The notes under the pieces are model-generated. The model saw nothing but the letters and a program-made list of their open reading frames with translations, was not told where the DNA came from and did not search any database. This document shows, one piece after another, positions 33,679-43,064 of a stretch of 64,000 nucleotides of DNA. The stretch comes from an uncultured Lachnospiraceae bacterium. Its GTDB lineage: Bacteria > Bacillota > Clostridia > Lachnospirales > Lachnospiraceae. Position 1 is the first letter of the stretch; each line of letters starts with the position of its first letter. A program made the translations under genes and the position numbers. The stretch is from assembly GCA_910580195.1 (NCBI GenBank), contig CAJTWA010000012.1, positions 1 to 64,000 of the forward strand, read 5' to 3'.

Positions 33679-33997
33679 ATACTAATCCTACCTTTCTTAC
33701 TGGCTGGCTGTGGATCTCCGGCATCCTAACATTCCGTAAGGCCCAAAGCCCCCTCCCATGAAACACACAGGTTTTCCTGCTGCTACCCTCTTTCTCCCCT
33801 TAACACCACTCCGCGGCCTGTAAGATTATATTTCTTTGTTATCGCACACCTGCATGGAACTAACGTTTCCCTGCCCTCGTTTATTGGCCGGCATTAAGTT
33901 TACGTTTCCCTGCCATTGCTTATTAACCGGCATTAAGTTTACGTTTCCCTGCCATCGCTATTTAGCTGGCATTAAGTTTACGTTTCTTTGCTATTGC
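33679..33997. other. spacer after rmlC holding a tandem repeat
   Basis: A 319-bp gap between rmlC and the transglutaminase-like gene. Its rmlC-proximal half is filled by 39-bp tandem units; the other half shows nothing I can assign. No clear terminator was found. Confidence 0.55.
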
Positions 33998-34016
33998 TTA
34001 TTTTGCGGAATTCTGC
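33861..34016 (-). repeat. 39-bp tandem repeat, four units, at the rmlC 3' end
   Basis: Units start at 33861, 33900, 33939 and 33978 and share ACGTTTCCCTGCC and GGCATTAAG words. The fourth unit covers the last codons and stop of rmlC (stop at 33998-34000) and is the most diverged, so the array looks like repeated copying of the gene tail. Confidence 0.75.
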
Positions 34017-34597
34017 TTCTCTTTCACATACTCCTCAATTCCGCCCCAGGCCTTATCTTTGTCTGACAAGGTTAAATCTTCTTCTGCCATCCCTTCCGGC
34101 ATGGGCCATGCAATCCCAATCTTTTCGTCCTTCCAGAGCAGGCCGCCTTCGTCATTGGGATGGTAAAAATCTGTCACCTTATAGCAGAACTCTGCCTCGT
34201 CTGAAAGCACTACAAACCCATGGGCAAACCCCTTGGGGATGAAGAACTGCTTTTTATTTTCTGCGGAGAGGATGACCCCAAACCATTTCCCAAAGGTTTC
34301 TGAGCCTTCCCGCAAATCTACAGCAACGTCAAACACTTCGCCATTTACCACGCGGACCAGCTTATCTTGGGGATAATTAATTTGGAAATGCAGCCCCCGC
34401 AGCACCCCTTTCTTAGAGGAGGACTGGTTATCCTGCACGAAGGTGCAGCCAATCCCTGCTTCTGCAAAATCATTGTAATTATAAGTTTCCATAAAATAGC
34501 CCCGCTCGTCCCCAAAGATTGCCGGCTCTATGACCTTAAGCCCTGCAATGCCATTGCAGTTGTCTGTCACTTTTATTTTTCCCATTCCTGTATCCAT
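33998..34597 (-). CDS. rmlC: dTDP-4-dehydrorhamnose 3,5-epimerase
   Basis: 199-residue cupin epimerase of the dTDP-L-rhamnose pathway: VIEPAIFGDERGYFMETYNYNDF, FVQDNQSSSKKGVLRGLHFQ with the catalytic His, VFDVAVDLREGSETFGKW and FAHGFVVLSDEAEFCYKVTDFY. Ten bp downstream of rmlA. The 3' end is involved in a 39-bp tandem repeat, and the C-terminus ends in a Lys-rich tail. Confidence 0.96.
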   Translation of the reverse strand: MDTGMGKIKVTDNCNGIAGLKVIEPAIFGDERGYFMETYNYNDFAEAGIGCTFVQDNQSSSKKGVLRGLHFQINYPQDKLVRVVNGEVFDVAVDLREGSETFGKWFGVILSAENKKQFFIPKGFAHGFVVLSDEAEFCYKVTDFYHPNDEGGLLWKDEKIGIAWPMPEGMAEEDLTLSDKDKAWGGIEEYVKEKQNSAK

Positions 34598-34606
34598 TCC
34601 TTTCCT

Positions 34607-35485
34607 TTACAGCCCTTCTGCAATCTCCATCAGGTACTGCCCATACTCCGTCTTTAACAAAGGCTCTGCCAGACGCTTTAGCTGTTCCACGTCAATGAAC
34701 CCCCGCTTATAGGCGATTTCCTCAATACAGGAAATGTAGAGCCCTTGGCGTTTCTGGAACGCTGACACGAAATCTGCGGCTGCCAGCAGCATGTCATGGT
34801 TCCCGGTATCCAACCAAGCAAACCCGCGGCCTAATGTTTCCACTTTCAGGTTCCCGCGCTTTAGGTACTCGTTGTTCACGCTGGTAATCTCAATTTCTCC
34901 GCGGGCAGAGGGTTTGACATTTTTTGCAATTTCCACCACGTCATTGTCGTAGAAATACAGGCCCGGCACAGCATAATTGGACTTGGGGTGTTCTGGCTTT
35001 TCCTCAATGGAAATGGCCGTCCCATCCTCGTCAAACTCCACCACGCCGTATTCCCTTGGGTTCCTGACATAATATCCGAAAATCGTAGCTCCCGGCTGGC
35101 TTTCGGTTCGCTGTGCTGCTTCTTTCAAGACCCTTGAAAAGCTCTGCCCATAGAAAATATTATCGCCCAGCACCAAAGCCACTGCGTCTTTCCCGATAAA
35201 ATCTGCCCCTATGATAAATGCGTCTGCAAGCCCCCGGGGCTCCTCCTGCACCGCATACGCAAACTTCATGCCAAGCTGGCTCCCATCCCCCAGCAAATCC
35301 TCAAAGACTGGAAGGTCCCTTGGGGTGGAAATAATCAAAATCTCTCGGATTCCTGCCAGCATCAGGGTAGACAGGGGATAGTAAATCATCGGCTTGTCAT
35401 ACACCGGCATAATCTGCTTGGAAATTGCTTTCGTCAATGGGTACAGCCTTGTGCCGGAACCTCCGGCTAAAATAATTCCTTTCAT
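34607..35485 (-). CDS. rmlA: glucose-1-phosphate thymidylyltransferase
   Basis: 292 residues, full RmlA length: [33 protein letters not shown] nucleotide loop, [23 protein letters not shown] and [12 protein letters not shown]. First step of dTDP-rhamnose synthesis. GGAGG precedes the ATG and a promoter lies at 35518-35546. Confidence 0.97.
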   Translation of the reverse strand: MKGIILAGGSGTRLYPLTKAISKQIMPVYDKPMIYYPLSTLMLAGIREILIISTPRDLPVFEDLLGDGSQLGMKFAYAVQEEPRGLADAFIIGADFIGKDAVALVLGDNIFYGQSFSRVLKEAAQRTESQPGATIFGYYVRNPREYGVVEFDEDGTAISIEEKPEHPKSNYAVPGLYFYDNDVVEIAKNVKPSARGEIEITSVNNEYLKRGNLKVETLGRGFAWLDTGNHDMLLAAADFVSAFQKRQGLYISCIEEIAYKRGFIDVEQLKRLAEPLLKTEYGQYLMEIAEGL

Positions 35486-35517
35486 GTGCCTCCTCCAAAT
35501 ACATGTTTTGATAGCTT

Positions 35518-35546
35518 ATTCTACCACCTTTTGGGCTGCGTTGCAA
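35518..35546 (-). promoter_or_regulatory. promoter of rmlAC
   Basis: Minus-strand TTGCAA (35541-35546), 17-nt spacer, TAGAAT (35518-35523), 33 bp before rmlA. Just upstream on that strand an inverted repeat (GCAAGGAG at 35543-35550 with CTCCTTGC at 35582-35589) overlaps the -35 and could be an operator or the end structure of the preceding gene. Confidence 0.5.
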
Positions 35547-35596
35547 GGAGAGATATCCTGCGCTTTGCCCCTGCCGCAACACTCCTTGCCGGTACA

Positions 35597-38560
35597 TCAA
35601 GTTTTCCGGTACATTTTCGTAATCCTTGAGGACTTATACCCCGGCACGGCCTTGCTCCAAGATTTTGCCCCTATCATGGACAGGTACTTTTTCGTATATT
35701 TGCTGTGCTTGGAAGAATCAATATATTTGTATACGTTAAAGGCTTCTTTCCCAGAAATGCCCATCCTCAGGCCTTGGGCAATCTCAATGGGATGGTCTGT
35801 ATAGCTTCTTATAATAAAGGCGTCTACCATCGGGTTGCAGGCTGCTATATAATAGCTGTATGCAAGGGCTGCCGCTTGGTTTGCCTGCCCCCATGTGGAG
35901 GAATACCCTTGTTCTGACAGGATAATCCGCACGGAAGAGCCGTAAGTCTTTTTGATATAATTCGTCAGCACATTCAGGTTCTTCATGGTAATGTAGGGCG
36001 TATGCACGTTGTTGGTAATCCCATACCCTTCCCAGAAGTTCGTATAAGTCAGCGGCGTGGAATAAGCATGGTAAGCCAAGTTCCATTTCAGCCCCGGCTG
36101 GATTTTCTTAAGCTGCTTATGGAAAGCCGCAATGGAGTGTTTGGTGCTAAAACCCCCCGGCTCTGCGGTATTCCAGTAATTGTCCATGCAGATAAACACA
36201 TGGGCGTTGGAATACTGGCTGCGCACCGCATAATACAGCGCCCGGAATGCATAGGCGTACGTCTTGAAATAAGAAGTTTCCGACATGCTGCCCCTGTAAT
36301 TCCAGCCTTTTGGGTTATTGATTTCATTTCCCAGCACCCAGTTGGACACGTAACAGCTTTTTTTCCCAAAAACATGGCCCAGATAGGAAAAGATGGCCTC
36401 CATTTTTTCCCGCGACTTGTTGCTTGTCACATTCCAGCTATAGAATGGGGCTGCGCCGATAGCCCTTGCCTTGGAGGCAATCAGCTCTGTGTGGCCGGGG
36501 GTCCATTCCAGCATGACTTGGGCTGTTACCACAATCCCCCGCCGGTTACACTCCGACACAATCTCCCGGGTGTTTTCCATATTATTAAAGTAATAAGTTT
36601 TTCCATTGTATACATAGGGCACTGTCCCATCGTTGCATACCATGGCGGCAGTAAAGTTCACGAAATTCTGCTTTGCGTTGCAGGAAAGGACTTCCTCCAT
36701 GGAATTGGAAAACTGGATGCCTTTTTTCGTTTTGCCGGGCTTATAGGCGGATTTGTTCCCTGCCGCTTTTTCTGGGTTCTTCACATAAGAAACCGTGCTA
36801 AGGAGCTGGTATTTCCCTTTTTTCTTCACGGCAACCCCGAACATGGATGTGGCATAGCCTTGGTTCTCGCTGGTTTTCAGGCTGTAGGTAATGCTTTTTT
36901 TCTTGTAAACCTTAGCGGCTGCCTTGTAAATTTTCTTGTTCATGGGGTTCATATACACCAAGTAATAGTAATCATCGGAGCTTGCAATCCTGTTTTTTAT
37001 TTTCACCTTTACCGACACTTTCCCAGTGCCAGTTGCTTTGCAGCTTGTGATTTTTGCCGCCCCAACTTTCGCTTTTCTGGTGCAGCGCACCCATTTGGCG
37101 TACAGGTGCAGGTTCCCGGTGCTCCCTTTTTTTATCTCCCCGGTCCGTTTTGTCAGCTTGGAGGTTTTATACCACCCGTCAAAGTCGTAACCGCTGCGGG
37201 AAGGCCTTGGCAGGGTAAATGCACTTGTAATGGTATATGTTTTCTTTGCACTTTTTTCCATTTTCCCACCGTTCGTGTGGTATGTAATGGTGTATTTCAC
37301 GGCTTTCCACTTGGCATAGAGGGTTACAGTGCCATTTTTTTTGGTCGTAAGCTTTGTCACCTTGCCGCCGTTTTTATAGACGGTCCCTTTCCCGTCCTTG
37401 CTGGTTGTCCATCCTGCAAAGGTATAGCCTTTCCGCTTAAACTTGTTATAGTTCAGGCTGCTGGCCGTGCCGTAGATATGGCTGCTGCCTGCCATGCTCC
37501 CGCTGGTTGCGCCGTTTCCGTCGTATTTTACCTTGTAAGGGTTGCCCGTCCACATGGCATAGAGTGTTACCGTCGCCCCGTTCTTATCCGTTAAGGATTT
37601 CACCTTTGCTTTATTTACATAGGCTGTCCCTTTCCCGTTTTGCTTTGTGTTCCAGCCTGCAAAGGTGTAGCCTGAGCGCTTGAATTTATTGGAGGGGAGC
37701 GTCTTTGTCTTCCCATAAGTGGCCGCTGCCGTATTCATGCTCCCTTTTCCGCCATTGGCGTGGAACCGGATGGTATACGTCCCTCTTTTCCACGTTGCCG
37801 TAAAAGTAATGGTTTTCCCATCCTGGCTGACTAAATTCAGGATAGACGCTTGGTCCAAACAGGTATACTGTACTCCATTAATCTTATATTTCCAGCCGGT
37901 AAACACATAGCCCTTGCGGGTAAATGTGTTTTTCGGCAATTTTTTCTTCTCATCATACCGGAAGGTCTTGGTTGCCATGGAGCCTGTGCCGCCCCCTTTG
38001 GCAAATTTAATCTTATAGACAATGGGCGTCCAATTTGCCGTCCACACCATGTCGGACCAGACAGGCAGCGGGTTTGCCGGATTGTATACCTTCCCTGCCC
38101 CGTCCTTCCAGCACAGCATTTTGTACCCTGTCTTAGAGGGGCTTGGGAATTTCGCGCGCAAATCTTCCCCTTCCTTCACCGTTACCTGGACCGAAGTCCC
38201 GGAGATGCCCGGCACCGTCCCTCCGCCGAAATCAAAGGTTACTGTATATGTTTTTTCCCCATCCCCGGGCGTCACCGTACTGCCGTCCCCAGGTGTTACC
38301 GTACTGCCGTCCCCGGGCGTCACCGTACTGCCATCCCCGGGTGTTGCCACGCTGCCGTCCCCGGGCGTCACTGTTTTGCCCAAGCGCCCGATGCTTTTCA
38401 TGGCAGTGACTGCCGCCCCGCTGTCCCCGGGCGTCACAGCCTGCCCAGCCCCAACATTCTGCGGGGCGCTTTCACCTTCCATTGCATATAAAGTTTCTGC
38501 CCCGGTGGAAAACAGCAGGATTACTGCTAAGCACAACGCCATCATTCGCTTTTTCATCAT
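35597..38560 (-). CDS. secreted multi-repeat protein with DUF5722-like glycosidase domain
   Basis: 987 residues. Signal peptide (1-27), a linker of repeated VTPGDG units (about 40-107), about six InlB/Flg_new repeats of the FAGW type (108-500), a beta-rich segment, then a C-terminal barrel domain (about 620-985). WVLGNEINNP and IILSEQGYS supply candidate acid and nucleophile glutamates as in clan-A glycoside hydrolases, and the whole resembles DUF5722 proteins of gut Clostridia. Likely a surface glycan hydrolase or binding protein. Its ATG follows the wzx stop directly (TGAATGATG), with GAGG inside the wzx end. Confidence 0.82.
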   Translation of the reverse strand: MMKKRMMALCLAVILLFSTGAETLYAMEGESAPQNVGAGQAVTPGDSGAAVTAMKSIGRLGKTVTPGDGSVATPGDGSTVTPGDGSTVTPGDGSTVTPGDGEKTYTVTFDFGGGTVPGISGTSVQVTVKEGEDLRAKFPSPSKTGYKMLCWKDGAGKVYNPANPLPVWSDMVWTANWTPIVYKIKFAKGGGTGSMATKTFRYDEKKKLPKNTFTRKGYVFTGWKYKINGVQYTCLDQASILNLVSQDGKTITFTATWKRGTYTIRFHANGGKGSMNTAAATYGKTKTLPSNKFKRSGYTFAGWNTKQNGKGTAYVNKAKVKSLTDKNGATVTLYAMWTGNPYKVKYDGNGATSGSMAGSSHIYGTASSLNYNKFKRKGYTFAGWTTSKDGKGTVYKNGGKVTKLTTKKNGTVTLYAKWKAVKYTITYHTNGGKMEKSAKKTYTITSAFTLPRPSRSGYDFDGWYKTSKLTKRTGEIKKGSTGNLHLYAKWVRCTRKAKVGAAKITSCKATGTGKVSVKVKIKNRIASSDDYYYLVYMNPMNKKIYKAAAKVYKKKSITYSLKTSENQGYATSMFGVAVKKKGKYQLLSTVSYVKNPEKAAGNKSAYKPGKTKKGIQFSNSMEEVLSCNAKQNFVNFTAAMVCNDGTVPYVYNGKTYYFNNMENTREIVSECNRRGIVVTAQVMLEWTPGHTELIASKARAIGAAPFYSWNVTSNKSREKMEAIFSYLGHVFGKKSCYVSNWVLGNEINNPKGWNYRGSMSETSYFKTYAYAFRALYYAVRSQYSNAHVFICMDNYWNTAEPGGFSTKHSIAAFHKQLKKIQPGLKWNLAYHAYSTPLTYTNFWEGYGITNNVHTPYITMKNLNVLTNYIKKTYGSSVRIILSEQGYSSTWGQANQAAALAYSYYIAACNPMVDAFIIRSYTDHPIEIAQGLRMGISGKEAFNVYKYIDSSKHSKYTKKYLSMIGAKSWSKAVPGYKSSRITKMYRKT

Positions 38561-40069
38561 TCATACCTCGTCTTTTCTTGTTCCATTCCGTTTCCCTAAC
38601 TTTTGCAGGATAGGGAAAATATATTCCATCGTAATCGGCTCCTTTAACAAAAGCAGCAGGATTCCGTAAATTCCAAAAAACAATGCCCCGGTAACTGCCA
38701 GTACCAGAAAGCAGCTTTGCTCCAAGGGAAATTTCCCATCTACCATGGGTTTTAGCGCCATCCTTGCAAGCTGGGCAGCTATGGCGGCAGGCAGGAGCCC
38801 GGCAATATAATAATGCAGCTTTACGCCCTGCCAAAGCTTCGACAGGAACCCTTCTAAAGCTTTTCCCTGTACCAGCACTACTACAATTTCCGCCACAAGG
38901 GTCCCTATAGACGCGCCGGAGGCGCCCAGCCTTGGGATTAGCGCCATATTCAGCGCCATATCCACAGCAGCGCCGGCAACCGTAGATTTCAGCACCTGAT
39001 TTTCCCGGCCTGTGGGCACCAGCACCTGTACCCCCAAAATATTAGAAATCCCAATAAATACCACAGTGGGCATAATCAGCCGCATCGGCCATTCCGCCAG
39101 CAAATAGGCGTCCCCGGACACTAAGCCAAGGCTCTCATAGGCAAACATGGAAAAATATACCGCCAAAGGCAATGACATCAGGAGGACAAACCCCAAAGCC
39201 TTAGACGCCATCTGCTTAAATTCTTCCTTCCTGCCCTTTTCAATATAATAGGAAAGCCTTGGCAGCAAAACCGCCCCAAGGCTTGTAACAAGGCTTGCGA
39301 CTATGATTTTAATTTTCACCGCTGCAGAATAATACCCGGTCTGCACATCCCCGCTGATAAATTTCAGCATAATCGTATCTAAATTTGTATAAATATTAGT
39401 AGCTATGTTCATGGCACAAAAAACCCCTATGGGCTTTAAGTGCCTGCGGAACTTATAATTCCCTACAGGCTTTAAGGTAACATACTTGCCAATCCGCAGG
39501 AAATTAAATACACAGGAGCCCATATTGGACACTACGGTAATCCCGCCATAGATAATGTAATCCTCTGCGTCATGGACAAACAGGAACATCAGGCATACGG
39601 CAATAACCTTAAATATCAGGGAAACTGCCGTAATATATGCATATTCTTCCAAAGCGGAATACAGCCAGTTGACGCCCACCATATGCAGCACAATCGTAAC
39701 CCCCATTACCAACAGGAGCGCCCTGTCCTCTGCAAACTTTGGTACAAGGTACAAAGAAACGCCAAACACAGCATAGACAATGGCCGTCATCCCCGCATTA
39801 ATGCATAAAATTTCCTGCACTGTCCTAGAAAGCTGTTCTTTGTCGTCCCGGACTTGGGCACAGGCACGTATGCCATAAGTAGGAATCCCCAGCATGGCAA
39901 ACATGGAAAAATATGCAATCACCGCGGCAGCCGCATCAATTTTCCCATTCCCTGCCGGGAGCAGCACCCGGGACACATAAGGGAAGGTAATCAGCGAAAA
40001 AACAAATGCAGAAGCCGTTAAAATAAAATTCATGATAAAATTAAAAGTTACAGAATGTTCTTTTTTCAT
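38561..40069 (-). CDS. wzx: Wzx-type polysaccharide flippase
   Basis: 502 residues with about 14 membrane helices, of the MOP/PST family (FNFIMNFILTASAFVFSLITFPYVSRVLLPAGNGKIDAAAAVIAYFSMFAMLGIPTYGIR is the standard N-terminus). It translocates lipid-linked repeat units. It implies a Wzx/Wzy route in this block in addition to the ABC-exporter route further left. Confidence 0.93.
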   Translation of the reverse strand: MKKEHSVTFNFIMNFILTASAFVFSLITFPYVSRVLLPAGNGKIDAAAAVIAYFSMFAMLGIPTYGIRACAQVRDDKEQLSRTVQEILCINAGMTAIVYAVFGVSLYLVPKFAEDRALLLVMGVTIVLHMVGVNWLYSALEEYAYITAVSLIFKVIAVCLMFLFVHDAEDYIIYGGITVVSNMGSCVFNFLRIGKYVTLKPVGNYKFRRHLKPIGVFCAMNIATNIYTNLDTIMLKFISGDVQTGYYSAAVKIKIIVASLVTSLGAVLLPRLSYYIEKGRKEEFKQMASKALGFVLLMSLPLAVYFSMFAYESLGLVSGDAYLLAEWPMRLIMPTVVFIGISNILGVQVLVPTGRENQVLKSTVAGAAVDMALNMALIPRLGASGASIGTLVAEIVVVLVQGKALEGFLSKLWQGVKLHYYIAGLLPAAIAAQLARMALKPMVDGKFPLEQSCFLVLAVTGALFFGIYGILLLLLKEPITMEYIFPILQKLGKRNGTRKDEV

Positions 40070-40330
40070 CCCTATCCACTTCTCCCTAAAAGCGCAGTTT
40101 CCGTTTCATTTCCACTTTTCTGGTATTCCCTTCCATTTCACTGCAATATCCAAACATAATCCCTTCCCCCTGCCCAAATTTTATTGTATAATACTAAATA
40201 TCCCATCCGGCTTGTAGGTTAGGAATCTGGCTTGCGCCTTGCATCACGCCCATTGCCTATAGATTAAATCTGCCAAAGGGGCCGGGCCGGTTCCATGGCG
40301 TCACAAACATTCGCCTTAAGGAGGTTTCTC

Positions 40331-41263
40331 ATGCACCATTCATCAACTGTAAATATTATATTGGCTACTTATAACGGGAGTAAACATATCCGCAAGCAAT
40401 TAGACAGCCTTTTGGAACAGACTTACCCCAATATCACCATTTATATCCGGGACGATGGGTCAACGGACGATACGGTACGCATTGTGGAAGAATATATTGC
40501 CGCGAATACTACTTCCAAAAAAATCGTACTCCTAGGGCAGGAAGGGGGGAACCTTGGCTGCCCGGGATCCTTCTACCGGATATTGGAGGAGTGCGGGGCA
40601 GCGGATTACTATGCCTTCTGCGACCAAGATGATATTTGGTATCCGGATAAAATCAAGTGGGCGGTGGCAAGGCTGGACAAGGAGGCCAAGAAGGAAACGC
40701 CTTGCGTTTATTTCTCTGCTTACGAGTATTATACAGAGGATGGGAAATTCCTGCGCCATTCGCCGCCCCAGAAAAAGAGGATTGGGCTTACTGACGTGCT
40801 GTATTATACCCCGGCTTCCGGGTTTGTCCTTGTCTTTAATGAAGCGGCCCGGCAGGAACTAATCCTTCGTGTCAATCCCGGGAAGGAGCTCCATGACCGC
40901 TGGCTGCTGCGGGGGGCGGCCTGCCTTGGCACGGTGGTTTATGACCCTCGGTATACAGCCGCCCATATCCGCCACCCAGATGCAGTAACGGTGGAAGATT
41001 CTGGCAATTCCAGCCTGCTTCAAAGTTTCCTAAAAAATGAGATTGGCGGGACTGCCATGACAGACAGCAAAAAATACCTGCGCCATTTCCAGAAAACATT
41101 CTGGGGGAAACTTACAAAGTCCCAGCAAAAAACCCTTGCCCTTTTTACTGCCCGGAATACCCTGTCCCGCCAAATCAAAAAATTTTTCTACCCAAAGCGG
41201 CTGCGGGCACGGCTTGCGGGGGAAGCTGCCATCCGCATCCTGTTCCTGATTGGGAAGATTTAG
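40331..41263 (+). CDS. family 2 glycosyltransferase (rightward)
   Basis: 310-residue GT2: NIILATYNGSKHIRKQLDSLLEQTYPN, RDDGSTDDTV and CDQDDIWYPDKI with the DxDD metal site. The architecture resembles the transferase at 49682-50584 (same FCDQDD and IRILFLIGK end). AAGGAGG lies 6 nt before the chosen ATG. It is oriented against its neighbours, so it has its own promoter, perhaps with TATAAT at 40187-40192. Rhamnosyl transfer is plausible from context only. Confidence 0.92.
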   Translation: MHHSSTVNIILATYNGSKHIRKQLDSLLEQTYPNITIYIRDDGSTDDTVRIVEEYIAANTTSKKIVLLGQEGGNLGCPGSFYRILEECGAADYYAFCDQDDIWYPDKIKWAVARLDKEAKKETPCVYFSAYEYYTEDGKFLRHSPPQKKRIGLTDVLYYTPASGFVLVFNEAARQELILRVNPGKELHDRWLLRGAACLGTVVYDPRYTAAHIRHPDAVTVEDSGNSSLLQSFLKNEIGGTAMTDSKKYLRHFQKTFWGKLTKSQQKTLALFTARNTLSRQIKKFFYPKRLRARLAGEAAIRILFLIGKI

Positions 41264-41305
41264 AAGGCTGCCTGAATATGGGTGCGGGACAGACAGAGCA
41301 AACGT

Positions 41306-42991
41306 CTAATTTCTGGCCTTTTTGCGGAATGTAAACCTGCCGTCCCCCTCCCAGAGATTCGGGTTATACGCCATGTCCCCCTGTTCCCAGACGCTGCCCC
41401 ATTGCTCTTTTAAATAGGCAAATTCCTTGGGCTTCATGGCGTAAGCGTTTTGGGAAAATTTCCTGCTGCCTGCTCTTGGCTTTTTGCAAAGCACCTTCTG
41501 CTTGCTGTCTGCCACTACTCCATAGCCCTTACTGCGCATCCTTGCAAAGAAGTCCACCTCCCTTGCCGGGAAGGAAAGCCTTTCGGGAATTTTCCCCGCA
41601 TCTTCCCATGCTTTCCGCGAAAACAATACGAAGCACAAAGGCAGCGTACTGACATTTCCCGGGATAGCCGCCCGGTGGCAGTATCCGCCGAAAATTTCCG
41701 GCAGCCCTTCAAAGAGGGGGACGACAGCCTTCCCCTTGGAAGTGACAGCCATGCCGCTCTGGAGGATTTTCCTGCGCTTAGAGAGGATGCACCCGGAAAC
41801 AGCGCCTACCCGCCCGTCTTGGAAAAAACTTAACAGTTCTTCCAGCCAGCCTGCGCCTTCTGGCTCCATCCCCGCCCCAACCAGCACGATATAGTCCTCT
41901 TTTGTCCGGCTGATTTCCTGATTGCTCTGGTTTGGGGCATAATAGTAGGAAACTGCTGTCCATTTTGATACCTTTGTCAAATCTTTTAGGCATTTCTGCT
42001 GTTCTTTGGTTTCCGCAAGCACTGCTACAGACATTTTCTTGTTCCTGGCATATTTAATGCGGTAAATGCCTAAATCCTTTGTCAAGCCTACTTTTGCTTC
42101 TATGCCCTGCCCTTTCAGGTAATCTTGGATTGCCTTTTTCCCATTTTCATAGGCATATAGCTTGGAACCGGGGTCATATGCCGTGGAGGCGGCATGGATG
42201 CGCCAATGGTAGAGCACCTTCGGGATATGGTAAAAACTTGCGCCCCGGCTCTTGCACCGGAGGATAAATTCATGGTCCTGGGCCCCATCGTAAGCGCCGT
42301 CCAAGCCGCCTGCCCTTTCAAGGATTTCCCGGGAAAACAGGAGGAAATGGCAGATATAGTTGTTCCTCCGCAATAATTCCTCATTGTAATCCGGCTTGAA
42401 GCTGGGATCGCAGTAATTGCTGGAATCCCCTGCCATTTTATCCTCATCGGAATAAATAACGTCCGGCCTTGGGCTTACTTCATTTAATGCTTTTACCATT
42501 TCAAAGAGGGCATGTTCCGCCAGCAGGTCGTCATGGTCCAGCAAAGCCAGATATTCCCCGTGGGCCATCCCAAAGCCTTGGTTGGTATTTTCTGAAATCC
42601 CTGCATTTTCTGCAAGGCGCAGGTAACAGATCCGGCTGTCCTGATATTCCTTTTGCACTTCTTCCACCACACTGCTCCTGCTGGCATCCGCCAAGCACAA
42701 TTCCCAGTTCCCATACGTCTGGGCCAACACAGAATCCAAAAGCTGCCGGAGAAATACCTGATTTGTTTCGAAGGCTGGCACTACAATGCTGATTAAGGGC
42801 TGGTACGGCCACTTTTTTTCCCGCTGTGCCTGCAATTCCTCCTGCGAAGGGAAATAGCTGCCTTTACATTCCCGGTACCGCCGGTTCCTTGGCTGGGATT
42901 GGCACCATTCCCGGAACCTGTAATAAAAATCCCGGATTCCATATTGCTTGAGCAACGCCAGCCCCATGCCAGCCTGTGACTTAAAATCCAT
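41306..42991 (-). CDS. two-module family 2 glycosyltransferase
   Basis: 561 residues. A GT2 module (about 55-300) with ISIVVPAFETNQVFLRQLLDSVLAQTY, VIYSDEDKM (DxD equivalent) and QDHEFILRC is followed by a weaker second GT2-like module (320-520: VGAVSGCILSKRRKILQSGM, GNVSTLPLCFVLFSRKAW). Similar long proteins occur in rhamnan synthesis loci. GGAGG precedes the ATG by 5 nt. The second module appears to lack a clean DxD and may be inactive or structural. Confidence 0.88.
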   Translation of the reverse strand: MDFKSQAGMGLALLKQYGIRDFYYRFREWCQSQPRNRRYRECKGSYFPSQEELQAQREKKWPYQPLISIVVPAFETNQVFLRQLLDSVLAQTYGNWELCLADASRSSVVEEVQKEYQDSRICYLRLAENAGISENTNQGFGMAHGEYLALLDHDDLLAEHALFEMVKALNEVSPRPDVIYSDEDKMAGDSSNYCDPSFKPDYNEELLRRNNYICHFLLFSREILERAGGLDGAYDGAQDHEFILRCKSRGASFYHIPKVLYHWRIHAASTAYDPGSKLYAYENGKKAIQDYLKGQGIEAKVGLTKDLGIYRIKYARNKKMSVAVLAETKEQQKCLKDLTKVSKWTAVSYYYAPNQSNQEISRTKEDYIVLVGAGMEPEGAGWLEELLSFFQDGRVGAVSGCILSKRRKILQSGMAVTSKGKAVVPLFEGLPEIFGGYCHRAAIPGNVSTLPLCFVLFSRKAWEDAGKIPERLSFPAREVDFFARMRSKGYGVVADSKQKVLCKKPRAGSRKFSQNAYAMKPKEFAYLKEQWGSVWEQGDMAYNPNLWEGDGRFTFRKKARN

Positions 42992-43064
42992 GTCTGCCTC
43001 CTTTTCCTTTGCTGATCCAATCCTGCATCTTTACTGTTTGGCAATCCCACAGAATACCTATCCT

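Noticed and set aside
33861..34016. CRISPR-like array
   Set aside because: Units are contiguous 39-bp tandem copies without unique spacers, diverge progressively and overlap the rmlC end; no cas genes nearby.
36002..37594. Long rightward frame of about 530 codons opposite the multi-repeat surface protein
   Set aside because: It mirrors the repeated coding sequence of the minus-strand gene; composition is Cys/His/Phe-rich and no ribosome site is present.
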